A stretch of DNA of 64,000 bases. It comes from Sphingobacterium sp. UBA4616. Lineage in GTDB: Bacteria; Bacteroidota; Bacteroidia; Sphingobacteriales; Sphingobacteriaceae. The stretch is taken from NCBI GenBank assembly GCA_002386525.1, contig DGIS01000007.1, positions 169,102-233,101 of the forward strand, written 5' to 3'. The position numbers and the translations under genes are program-made. Positions 9,759 through 17,468 of the stretch are shown here, in pieces. The first letter of the stretch is position 1. Every line of letters starts with the position of its first letter. A model generated the notes under the pieces. The model had not been told where the DNA came from and searched no databases. It was given only the letters and a program-made list of their open reading frames with translations.

Positions 9759-11168
9759 TTACTTTTTCAACTCCAATAAGACGACATTCTCAACATGTTG
9801 CGTATGCGGAAACATATCCACCGGTTTAATACGCTTTACCTCATATTTCTCCGCTAACAACAAAAGATCTCTCGCTTGCGTCGCAGCATTACAACTCACA
9901 TATACGATACGCGGAGATTCCATTTCCAACAAACGTGCCACAACATCGGCATGCATTCCTGCACGTGGCGGGTCTGTAATCACTACATCAGGTTTACCAT
10001 GTTCGGAAATGAAGGAAGGGGTCAAAACATCCTTCATATCTCCAGCATAGAACTTTGTATTCGTAATATTATTGATGGACGAATTGACTTGTGCATCTTC
10101 AATAGCTGTAGGAACGTACTCTACACCCACAACTTCTCGAGCTTGCTTAGCAACAAAATTTGCTATCGTACCAGCACCCGTATACAAATCATATACCAAT
10201 TCATCGCCATTCAGACCGGCAAAATCACGGGTGATTTTATATAACTCGTAAGCTTGTGCAGAATTCGTTTGATAGAAAGATTTAGGTCCAACTTTATACC
10301 GTAATCCTTCCATCTCCTCATAAATAAAATCACGCCCCGCGTAGATATGGATATCTTGGTCAAAGATCGTATCATTGCGTTTCTGATTGACAATATATAA
10401 TAGCGAAGTGATTTGTGGGAACTTTTCTTTGACATCATTCATCAGCAATTCTACCTGCCCCTCTTCTGGATAAGCAAAAACAACGATCACCATCATCTCG
10501 CCAGTAGAAGAAATACGGATAATCAAATTACGCAAAACACCTGTATGCTCACGCAAATCGTAGAACGTAATGCCTTGGCCAAGTGCAAAATCACGAATTG
10601 CATTGCGAATTTCATTTGAAGGGTCTTCTTGCAGATAGCAATGATCAATATCTAAAATTTTATCAAAACGTCCCGGCACGTGAAATCCCAAAGCATTCAT
10701 TTCCAATACAGACGCATCTTCATCCACAGAAGTCAACCACTTTTTGTTTGAAAAAGTGTACTCTAATTTATTCCTATAATATTCTGTTTGCACCGAGCCT
10801 AATATACTTTCCATAGCAGAGGTATCAACCTTCCCAATACGCGATAAAGCATTATCGACAGACTGTTGCTTAAATTTCAATTGAGCATCATATGTCATAT
10901 GTTGCCACTTACATCCGCCACAAACTCCAAAGTGCTCACAAAAAGGATTTACACGATAAGACGAGGCCTCTTTTAAAGCAGTTACACGAGCCTCTGCAAA
11001 ATTCTTTTTCTTGCGCATAAGCTCCACGTCAACAACATCTCCCGGAACAGCTTTTTCAACAAACAAAACCAAATCTTCGGTTTTTCCAACACCTCTACCC
11101 TCTTCGGCAATATCAATGATGGCAATATCTTTCAAGAACTTTTTATCTTGTGGAATTCTTCTACTCAT
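9759..11168 (-). CDS. rlmD: 23S rRNA (uracil-5-)-methyltransferase, RlmD/RumA family
   Basis: It methylates C5 of a uridine in 23S rRNA (U1939 in E. coli) using SAM. The roughly 469-residue protein has an N-terminal TRAM domain (IAEEGRGVGKTEDLVLFVEKAVPGD), an iron-sulfur cysteine cluster (CEHFGVCGGCKWQHM) and the SAM site VYDLYTGAGTIANF. It also has ITDPPRAGMH and the catalytic-Cys motif VYVSCNAATQARDL. ATG at 11168 is preferred to a TTG at 11177, because a -7 box (TATTTTTG, minus, 11175-11182) ends only 6 bp before the ATG. The mRNA is therefore expected to be leaderless or nearly so. Substrate assignment (RlmD versus RlmCD-like) is by family. Confidence 0.93.
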   Translation of the reverse strand: MSRRIPQDKKFLKDIAIIDIAEEGRGVGKTEDLVLFVEKAVPGDVVDVELMRKKKNFAEARVTALKEASSYRVNPFCEHFGVCGGCKWQHMTYDAQLKFKQQSVDNALSRIGKVDTSAMESILGSVQTEYYRNKLEYTFSNKKWLTSVDEDASVLEMNALGFHVPGRFDKILDIDHCYLQEDPSNEIRNAIRDFALGQGITFYDLREHTGVLRNLIIRISSTGEMMVIVVFAYPEEGQVELLMNDVKEKFPQITSLLYIVNQKRNDTIFDQDIHIYAGRDFIYEEMEGLRYKVGPKSFYQTNSAQAYELYKITRDFAGLNGDELVYDLYTGAGTIANFVAKQAREVVGVEYVPTAIEDAQVNSSINNITNTKFYAGDMKDVLTPSFISEHGKPDVVITDPPRAGMHADVVARLLEMESPRIVYVSCNAATQARDLLLLAEKYEVKRIKPVDMFPHTQHVENVVLLELKK

Positions 11169-11404
11169 AGGATGCAAAAATACAATTTTTATAACGATTT
11201 TTCACCTGCACAAATTATTTATAAGCATTGATTATCACGACTATAAAGGAACTCTTCACGTGCTATCGGCTTCGTATAGGCTATAATAGCGCAATCGAAT
11301 ATCTACAAACGTAAATATGAAAAAAAGCAAATCACAAGAAAGAAAAAACATTGAAAGAGGAGAGTCCCGGCCATTGGAACAAGAATGACAGCGTTAAAGG
11401 GAAC

Positions 11405-11980
11405 TTATTGAACAGTTGCCTGAACAAGGTAAGGCAGGATTTCCTTCTGAAAGGAAATAAAATTTTTACGCACATCAGCATCCGAAACCGCAGTAAACGC
11501 AAATGAAAATACAATACTTTTACTGGATTTAATCAGAAAGGTCAACTTTTCTTCACTAATCGCTTCATTAATTTTTTCATTTTGAATGAATGTACTTAAG
11601 AGCAGAAACTCCAAATCTTCAGAAAGGGTTTTTAGGTATTCCTGAGCATTCGCAGACTCCCGAATAAACTCCCATCCGATCAACTCATTGCAAACGGTGT
11701 AGGTTAGTCGGCTTACCCGCAAAATCGTAAAACCCAAAAAAGAAGCCATATCATCTTCATATTTGGTCGTTTTTAAAATATCCTGCAAGCTCGCGCGAAG
11801 ATAATCCATCAAGATGGCATGCAAAATCATTTCTTTGCTATCAAAATATTTGTACACAGTAGCTTTTGCTATCTTGGCCTTTTTCGCCAAAGTATTCACA
11901 CTGGTTTTATGATAACCATTTTGACGAAAAAGCTCTCGTGCCGTTCTTTTTATTGATTCAATGATATGATCTGGTTCCAT
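11405..11980 (-). CDS. TetR/AcrR-family transcriptional regulator
   Basis: A one-component DNA-binding regulator of 191 residues. The N-terminal helix-turn-helix is standard (ARELFRQNGYHKTSVNTLAKKAKIAKATVYKYFDSKEMIL, residues about 13-53), and the C-terminal helical domain would hold the ligand. No obviously linked target such as an efflux gene is adjacent: the neighbours are rlmD and pheS, both housekeeping. Its effector and regulon cannot be read from the sequence. Confidence 0.92.
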   Translation of the reverse strand: MEPDHIIESIKRTARELFRQNGYHKTSVNTLAKKAKIAKATVYKYFDSKEMILHAILMDYLRASLQDILKTTKYEDDMASFLGFTILRVSRLTYTVCNELIGWEFIRESANAQEYLKTLSEDLEFLLLSTFIQNEKINEAISEEKLTFLIKSSKSIVFSFAFTAVSDADVRKNFISFQKEILPYLVQATVQ

Positions 11981-12104
11981 GTAATTTTATAATAGGCATA
12001 TCGAATTTCAGCGACAAGATCAAAGACTAAAAAGCATCACATTATTCCCAGACTTCGTCATAATGGAGAATAATATGATGCAATAATTGTTTTTGAACAT
12101 TAAT

Positions 12105-13145
12105 TTATATTAATTCCGTCTCAAATTGAGACAAGAAACGGGTATCATTCTCAGAGAAAAGACGCAAGTCCTTAATTACATATTTCAGATTAGTGATACG
12201 TTCGATACCCATACCAAATGCAAAGCCAGCGTATTTTTTACTATCAATACCACAATTGTCAAGAACATTAGGATCCACCATACCACAACCTAAAATCTCT
12301 ACCCAACCAGAGTATTTACACAAATTACATCCAGCACCTTTACAAATGGTACAAGAAATATCCATTTCTGCTGAAGGCTCCGTAAAAGGGAAATATGAAG
12401 GACGGAAACGTACTTTAGTACCTTCCCCGTACATTTCTTGGACAAAATGATATAAGGTTTGTTTCAGATCAGCAAAAGAAACATTTTCGTCTACATACAA
12501 ACCTTCCACCTGATGAAAGAAACAGTGTGCACGGGCCGAAATAGCCTCATTTCTATAAACACGACCGGGCATAATGGCACGGAATGGAGGTTTGCCAGCT
12601 TCCATTAAACGTACCTGAACGGAAGAAGTATGCGTTCTTAAAGTAATATCATTACCTTCCTGTTTCTTGATAAAGAAAGTATCTTGCATATCACGCGCAG
12701 GATGCTCGGGAGGGAAATTCAACGCCGAGAAGTTGTGCCAGTCATCTTCGATTTCTGGACCTTCCGAAACAATAAAACCTAATTTCTTGAAAATTTCAAC
12801 AATTTCTTTACGAACCAGGGAGATTGGATGTCTAGATCCTAGCTGAAATCCCTGCCCCGGTAATGTCAAGTCGCCCTCAAGCTGTTCGGATTTTTGCTTC
12901 TCTCCAAGTCCGAATTTTTCTTGTGCTTCCTTAAACGTATTTTCTGCCAACTGCTTAAATTCGTTCAACACTTTACCCAAAGTACGTTTCTCTTCAGGTG
13001 TAACGGTTTTGAATTCATCAAAAAGATTCTTCACAATCCCTTTTGAAACCAAAAACCTCAATCTGAAATTTTCTACATCGGCTGAAGAAGTCGGCGAAAA
13101 CGCCTTAATTTCCTCAGTATACTGCGTAATTCTATCTTGCAACAT
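12105..13145 (-). CDS. pheS: Phenylalanine--tRNA ligase alpha subunit
   Basis: PheS is the catalytic class II synthetase subunit that charges tRNA-Phe with PheT. From the ATG at 13145 the product is 346 residues (MLQDRITQYTEEI). It has the N-terminal coiled-coil, LGSRHPISLVRKEIVEIFKKLGF, motif 2 region (RVYRNEAISARAHCFFHQVEGLYV), FTEPSAEMDISC and motif 3 GFAFGMGIERI. A longer frame to 13166 is rejected because a perfect -7 box (TATGTTTG, minus, 13154-13161) lies inside it, just 8 bp before the chosen ATG. pheT is not in the window. An insertion with CTICKGAGCNLCKYSGW adds four cysteines that could bind zinc. Confidence 0.96.
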   Translation of the reverse strand: MLQDRITQYTEEIKAFSPTSSADVENFRLRFLVSKGIVKNLFDEFKTVTPEEKRTLGKVLNEFKQLAENTFKEAQEKFGLGEKQKSEQLEGDLTLPGQGFQLGSRHPISLVRKEIVEIFKKLGFIVSEGPEIEDDWHNFSALNFPPEHPARDMQDTFFIKKQEGNDITLRTHTSSVQVRLMEAGKPPFRAIMPGRVYRNEAISARAHCFFHQVEGLYVDENVSFADLKQTLYHFVQEMYGEGTKVRFRPSYFPFTEPSAEMDISCTICKGAGCNLCKYSGWVEILGCGMVDPNVLDNCGIDSKKYAGFAFGMGIERITNLKYVIKDLRLFSENDTRFLSQFETELI

Positions 13146-13287
13146 AATTAGAGCAAACATAGCCAAAATTTCGTCGAAAAAGAAATTTTGGGCATTCGCC
13201 GATCATGAACAAAAACATCAATTTAGACAACTAAAAAACGAACTGCAGCCAATTACGCGGTACGAGTAGTCAAAAATGTCCAATAAA

Positions 13288-13313
13288 CAAAAAAGCAGAC
13301 TCATTTGCCTGCT
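13288..13313 (-). terminator. Weak terminator after ssb
   Basis: AGCAG (13294-13298) pairs with CTGCT (13309-13313) across a 10-nt loop and is followed on the minus strand by a T-run (A-run 13288-13294). It lies about 65 bp beyond the ssb stop. The stem is short, hence the modest confidence. Confidence 0.5.
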
Positions 13314-13376
13314 CTTCTAACTATCATCGATTGATTACCAAAGTCAAGTTTTTACATAACCATAACTTATTACAGA

Positions 13377-13835
13377 TTAAAATGGTAAGGGATTATCCTC
13401 TTGATCATTTTCGGTAAAATCAACTTCAACTTCTTTATCTTCCGCTTTTTGTGCTTGCGTATTGGATGTATTGCCCGCACCTGCACCAGTGTTCGGCTCA
13501 AAATCTGATTTACGACCTAAAAGTGTAAAAGTTTCTGCAACGACCTCCGTAGCGTATCGTCTAATACCTTCCTTATCCTCATAAGTACGCGTCCTTAATC
13601 GGCCTTCAATATAAACTAACTTCCCCTTTGTTAGATATTTCACAGCCACGTCAGCCAGACCTCGCCACATAACAATATTGTGCCATTCGGTTTGCTCCAC
13701 CCTTTTTCCATCTTTATTATAGGTTTCTGATGTTGCCAATGGAAAACTGGCAACAGAGACATTGCCTTCTAAATAACGAATTTCGGGATCTTTTCCAAGA
13801 TGTCCCACTAAAATGACTTTGTTAACTCCTGACAT
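13377..13835 (-). CDS. ssb: Single-stranded DNA-binding protein
   Basis: SSB coats single-stranded DNA during replication and repair. The 152 residues show the OB-fold (NKVILVGHLGKDPEIRYL, QTEWHNIVMWRGLADVAVKYLTKGKLVYIEGRLRTR), a Gly/Asn/Thr-rich linker from about residue 113, and an acidic C-terminal tip (DFTENDQEDNPLPF). The tip ends in the PF pair that recruits partner proteins. It starts 19 bp after the mutY stop on the same strand, placing two DNA-repair genes in one unit. Confidence 0.97.
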   Translation of the reverse strand: MSGVNKVILVGHLGKDPEIRYLEGNVSVASFPLATSETYNKDGKRVEQTEWHNIVMWRGLADVAVKYLTKGKLVYIEGRLRTRTYEDKEGIRRYATEVVAETFTLLGRKSDFEPNTGAGAGNTSNTQAQKAEDKEVEVDFTENDQEDNPLPF

Positions 13836-13854
13836 AATTTAAAAGCATAAATGG

Positions 13855-14904
13855 TTAAAAATTTGACCTTTCCAAAAAAGTAAAGATCAACTTGTGTTTA
13901 GCTAATTTATCTAAATCTTTTAGAATTACATAATCCCAATTTGATTTTTTTTGAATTAAATCTCCTTTTAACCGCACTTCAAAAAATGTGGCATAAATAT
14001 TCTGATGGCTTAAAATATGCTTAGTCTGCTGCTGCAAGATGCTCAGGTCAGCATCTTTCCCAAAATAAGACACAAACCACTCATCGTTCAGAATATCAAC
14101 AATATCCATCGTATGATCTGATTCCAGGAGTGGAAACTCGTACAGATTCTGCCAAACATCACCTTCACCGCGTTTAGACATCAGAAGACGATTGCTATCT
14201 TTTAAAATAAAATAATTGAAATATCTATCTCTGCTTCCTTTGCCTTTAAGCTTTACAGGCAATTGATTGACCTCGCCGCGTGTAAAGGCATAGCATGAAA
14301 GACGAAAGATGCATTGCTCACAAAGCGGTTGCTTAGGCTTACAATGGATCGCACCAAAATCCATAATAGCCTGATTATATTGGGCGGGATGATTTTGATC
14401 CAGATTTTCTTTCGCTATCGCAGCGAAAACCTTTTTCCCTTCCGTTGAATTAATGGGAGTTTCTATTCCATAATAGCGTGCAAGTACACGAAATACGTTT
14501 CCGTCTAAAACTGCTTGGGCCTCATTATTAGCAAAAGAAGATATTGCTGCAGCAGTATATTCCCCTACACCAGGAAGGCTTAGTAAGGTCTTATAATCCA
14601 CTGGAAAAATCCCATTGAATTGATCCCGGACAATTCGAGCCGCTTTATGCATATTCCGCCCCCTGGAGTAATATCCCAAACCTTGCCAGAGGTGAAGAAT
14701 GTCGTCTTCATCCGCATTTGCAAAATCTACTACGGTATTGAATCGCTCCACAAAACGATAGTAGTACGGCATGCCCTGCTCCACCCGCGTCTGTTGCAGA
14801 ATAATCTCCGAAAGCCATATTTTATACGCATCATGTGTTTCTCTCCATGGTAAATCTCGCTTATGCTCCTGATACCATGCCTGCAATTCTTCACCAAATA
14901 TCAT
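13855..14904 (-). CDS. mutY: A/G-specific adenine glycosylase MutY
   Basis: MutY removes adenine mispaired with 8-oxoguanine. The roughly 349-residue protein has the catalytic-Glu helix (WLSEIILQQTRVEQG), the helix-hairpin-helix LSLPGVGEYTAAAI with the catalytic Asp in VLDGNVFRVLAR, and the 4Fe-4S loop CKPKQPLCEQCIFRLSC. A C-terminal NUDIX-like domain senses 8-oxoG (from about residue 225). ATG at 14904 is preferred to a GTG at 14910. It is upstream of ssb in the same unit. Confidence 0.95.
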   Translation of the reverse strand: MIFGEELQAWYQEHKRDLPWRETHDAYKIWLSEIILQQTRVEQGMPYYYRFVERFNTVVDFANADEDDILHLWQGLGYYSRGRNMHKAARIVRDQFNGIFPVDYKTLLSLPGVGEYTAAAISSFANNEAQAVLDGNVFRVLARYYGIETPINSTEGKKVFAAIAKENLDQNHPAQYNQAIMDFGAIHCKPKQPLCEQCIFRLSCYAFTRGEVNQLPVKLKGKGSRDRYFNYFILKDSNRLLMSKRGEGDVWQNLYEFPLLESDHTMDIVDILNDEWFVSYFGKDADLSILQQQTKHILSHQNIYATFFEVRLKGDLIQKKSNWDYVILKDLDKLAKHKLIFTFLERSNF

Positions 14905-15077
14905 AGACACAAAAATGCATAATTTTTGCCTATTCCAAGCATTACCTCATCCCAAGGTTTCTATAACTATATTAATTTATCCACAATAGCGAAGGTTTCT
15001 AAAAATGGATAGACACATGGAAGGGAAGACTTGGAGAATTTTTCCTATATTGACGCCAAAGGGAAGTTTATCAAAAT

Positions 15078-15518
15078 ATGAAGAGTAATTCGCAGACATT
15101 TCACTTGTCGACATTGCACCGTGGAAAATACATGTTTATATTGTTGACTTCAATCCTGCTCATTGGAATAGGCATGTCTAAAGTTCCGGTACAGGAAATC
15201 ATCAAGATTATTATCGCTCTTTTAATGATCCCTTTTGCCTTATACTTGGCCATTAAGTGTTCGACATTATCGTCGACATGGATTTTGGAAGAAGAAGTAC
15301 TCCGCATCAGCAATGCCAAGAAAACAGTCGTTTTTCCTTTAAGCAGTATTTCGTATATCCGAAATCTGAAGCGCTCTGGCGGCAACCTAATTATCATCCA
15401 CCCGGTCAAAGGCCCGGCTTTTCGAACATGGCGCAACAAATTGTTCCAAAAGGAAGATGATCTTCCACTGTTGAGCGAGGCGCTGAGGGCAGCCGATATC
15501 GAATATTACGACCTATAA
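15078..15518 (+). CDS. Small membrane protein with PH-like domain
   Basis: The 146-residue product has two adjacent hydrophobic segments (about residues 18-36 and 41-60). A soluble part follows (WILEEEVLRISNAKKTVVFPLSSISYIR) that looks like a bacterial PH domain, an arrangement common in small Bacteroidota membrane proteins of unknown role. It ends 83 bp before the sulfur operon and reads in the same direction. The promoter-like elements at 15535-15578 separate it from that operon, so joint function is not implied. Confidence 0.75.
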   Translation: MKSNSQTFHLSTLHRGKYMFILLTSILLIGIGMSKVPVQEIIKIIIALLMIPFALYLAIKCSTLSSTWILEEEVLRISNAKKTVVFPLSSISYIRNLKRSGGNLIIIHPVKGPAFRTWRNKLFQKEDDLPLLSEALRAADIEYYDL

Positions 15519-15534
15519 ATTCTTTGTTCCTTCA

Positions 15535-15548
15535 GTAACATTTGTTAC
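15535..15548. promoter_or_regulatory. FNR-box-like palindrome upstream of the sulfur operon
   Basis: GTAACATTTGTTAC is a perfect inverted repeat (GTAACA-TT-TGTTAC, or GTAAC-N4-GTTAC), the 5-N4-5 geometry of Crp/Fnr-family operators. Its centre (15541.5) lies about 41.5 bp upstream of the transcription start predicted from the -7 box at 15571-15578, which is the class II activator position. The family of the binding protein is inferred from geometry only; no regulator gene is nearby. Confidence 0.55.
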
Positions 15549-15570
15549 AGGCTTTTGCAAAGGCAGTATG

Positions 15571-15578
15571 TACCTTTG
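15571..15578 (+). promoter_or_regulatory. -7 box of the sulfur operon promoter
   Basis: TACCTTTG matches TAnnTTTG. A TTTG -33 element is not present at the usual 18-20 bp spacing, and the palindrome at 15535-15548 lies just upstream of where it would be, as expected for an activator-dependent promoter. The start codon at 15602 gives a leader of roughly 20 nt. Confidence 0.55.
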
Positions 15579-15601
15579 TAACATCACTTAAGAACATTGT
15601 T

Positions 15602-16162
15602 ATGTTATTGGAATACATCAAACAACCGTGGCCCTGGTATATTTCAGGTCCTTTAATTGCACTGGTCATGTACCTTCTGCTCAAACAGGGTAAGGATTTT
15701 GGCATGTCCAACAATTTACGTACAATGTGCACTGTACTAGGTGCGGGCAAAACTTCATCTTTTTTTAGGTTCGACTGGAAGACACAATCCTGGAATCTTC
15801 TGCTGGTACTCGGAACCGTTATCGGAGGTTTTATCGCACATTATTTTCTCGACGACGGCACACCAACACAAATCCATGCGAAAAGTGTGGCAGATCTGAA
15901 AGAACTGGGTATTATCGACCATATACAAGGTTACCTCCCCGAATCCATTTTTGTTTTTAACGGATCTCTGTTTCAATTCCTAATTTTAAGTATCGGCGGT
16001 ATATTAATCGGCTTTGGAACGCGGTATGCTGGCGGCTGCTCTTCTGGACATGCCATTTCAGGGCTCAGCAACTTCCAGATTCCATCGTTGATCGCTGTAA
16101 TCGGCTTCTTCCTAGGTGGAATAATCATGATCCATTTTTTATTTCCCTTAATCTTTGCATAA
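15602..16162 (+). CDS. YeeE/YedE-family thiosulfate/sulfur transporter, half 1
   Basis: A membrane protein of 186 residues (ATG at 15602; a TTG at 15542 falls inside the operator and is rejected). It has about five hydrophobic segments and the YeeE/YedE signatures NNLRTMCTVLGAG and IGFGTRYAGGCSSGHAISGLSNFQ, the latter holding the conserved Cys of the sulfur path. Full YeeE/TsuA proteins contain two such halves; here the second half is the next gene, 1 bp downstream. The pair should form one channel for thiosulfate or a related sulfur species. Substrate is inferred from the family and from the persulfide dioxygenase in the same operon. Confidence 0.88.
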   Translation: MLLEYIKQPWPWYISGPLIALVMYLLLKQGKDFGMSNNLRTMCTVLGAGKTSSFFRFDWKTQSWNLLLVLGTVIGGFIAHYFLDDGTPTQIHAKSVADLKELGIIDHIQGYLPESIFVFNGSLFQFLILSIGGILIGFGTRYAGGCSSGHAISGLSNFQIPSLIAVIGFFLGGIIMIHFLFPLIFA

Positions 16163-16163
16163 A

Positions 16164-16577
16164 ATGAAAGCATTAAAATTCATATTAATAGGCATATTAT
16201 TTGGCATTATCTTATATAAGTCGGAAGCTGCATCATGGTATAGAATATACGAAATGTTTCAATTTCGCTCCTTTCACATGTATGGTATCATTGGAACAGC
16301 GCTAACAACAGCCATTATTATTGTACAGATCATTAAAAGGAAACAAATTAAGGACAGCCACGGAGCGCACATTAACTTTGCAGATAAAGATAAAAGCATT
16401 ACCCGGTATCTGTTGGGCGGCACAATCTTTGGTTTGGGCTGGGCGCTGACTGGTGCATGCCCAGGCCCCATGTTTGCTTTGATCGGAGCCGGTTACTGGA
16501 CGATTGGCATTGTACTATTGTTTGCCTTATTGGGTACATGGATTTACGGTATCTTGCGCAACAAATTGCCCCATTAA
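16164..16577 (+). CDS. YeeE/YedE-family thiosulfate/sulfur transporter, half 2
   Basis: The 137-residue partner of the preceding gene has about four hydrophobic segments and the matching signature GLGWALTGACPGPMFALIGAGYW, with the conserved Cys in GACPGP. The ATG at 16164 lies 1 bp after the previous stop, so translation is probably coupled; a TTG 9 bp upstream is less likely. Split two-gene forms of this family (PmpA/PmpB type) are known. TauE and the persulfide dioxygenase follow. Confidence 0.88.
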   Translation: MKALKFILIGILFGIILYKSEAASWYRIYEMFQFRSFHMYGIIGTALTTAIIIVQIIKRKQIKDSHGAHINFADKDKSITRYLLGGTIFGLGWALTGACPGPMFALIGAGYWTIGIVLLFALLGTWIYGILRNKLPH

Positions 16578-16641
16578 CCTACAGGTAGTCTACTATTTTG
16601 AAAGCCCACGCCATCAAAAATTAAATTTTTAGCAAGAGAAA

Positions 16642-17457
16642 ATGGAATTAATATTTATAGCTGGATTTACATTAGCTGTCGTCGTCGGGCTATCTATGGG
16701 CCTAATGGGTAGCGGCGGAAGCATCCTAACACTCCCCATATTTGTCTATATCTTCCATATTGAACCTCAATATGCATTGGACTATTCGCTGTTTTCTATT
16801 GGAATATTAGCCTTGGTCGGATCAATTTATCCGTTAAAAAAGAGGGAAATTGACTTGAAAACCACAACTATTTTTCTACTTCCCTCGCTAATTTCAGTCT
16901 ATTTCACCAAGCGCTATCTTCTCGTTTCTATACCCGAGTCATTCAACATCGGGAGTATGGAGATTTCCAGAAACCATATCATCATGCTATTGTTCGCAAT
17001 CGTGATATTAATTTCTGCGACTGCGATGGTACGAAGACAAAAACAGGTACAGAACGCAACATTCAAGGGTAGACCTGCACAAATTTTCAACGTTATCCTT
17101 GTCGGCTCACTGGTTGGCATTATGACGGGCTTGGTCGGTGCAGGAGGTGGATTCATTATTGTACCAGCCCTAGTATTACTTTTAGGGATTCCACTGAAGC
17201 AGGCTATTGCCACTTCTCTGTTCATTATTGGATTAAACGCGTCATTCGGCTTGATCGCGAATTATCATTTCTTACAACATATGAATTGGTTTATATTAGT
17301 AACCTTTACATTAATCACATTAATAGGCCTCCAAATTGGTTCCAAATGGAAAGATAAATTAGATGCAGCTAAATTGAAAGGTATTTTTGGATATTTTTTA
17401 ATTAGCATCGGCACCCTAATCTTTGCTTTCGAATTCATGCAATTTGTAAATCATTAA
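16642..17457 (+). CDS. TauE/SafE-family sulfite/organosulfonate exporter-like permease
   Basis: A 271-residue inner-membrane protein with about eight hydrophobic segments. It has both halves of the family signature: GLSMGLMGSGGSILTLPIFVYIF near the N-terminus and GIMTGLVGAGGGFIIVPALVLLLGIPLKQAIATSLFII in the middle. Members export sulfite, sulfoacetate or related anions. Given the persulfide dioxygenase 11 bp downstream, which would generate sulfite, a sulfite-export role is a reasonable inference. It begins 64 bp after the YeeE pair. Confidence 0.9.
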   Translation: MELIFIAGFTLAVVVGLSMGLMGSGGSILTLPIFVYIFHIEPQYALDYSLFSIGILALVGSIYPLKKREIDLKTTTIFLLPSLISVYFTKRYLLVSIPESFNIGSMEISRNHIIMLLFAIVILISATAMVRRQKQVQNATFKGRPAQIFNVILVGSLVGIMTGLVGAGGGFIIVPALVLLLGIPLKQAIATSLFIIGLNASFGLIANYHFLQHMNWFILVTFTLITLIGLQIGSKWKDKLDAAKLKGIFGYFLISIGTLIFAFEFMQFVNH

Positions 17458-17468
17458 AATCACACGTT

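Noticed and set aside
11317-11388. 23-codon plus-strand mini-frame (MKKSKSQERKN) between rlmD and tetR
   Set aside because: Short lysine-rich translation of an A-rich stretch without promoter or conservation evidence.
12041-12074. ATTATTC...GAATAAT stem between pheS and tetR as a terminator
   Set aside because: The arms are only 7 bp, AT-only for the most part, with a long loop and no T-run on either strand.
13146-13166. Seven extra N-terminal residues for PheS
   Set aside because: The -7 box at 13154-13161 lies inside the extension and family members start at MLQDR-type sequence.
15542-15601. TTG start giving a longer first YeeE/YedE protein
   Set aside because: It begins inside the palindrome and upstream of the -7 box, so it would not be transcribed from the predicted promoter; the ATG at 15602 fits the family start.
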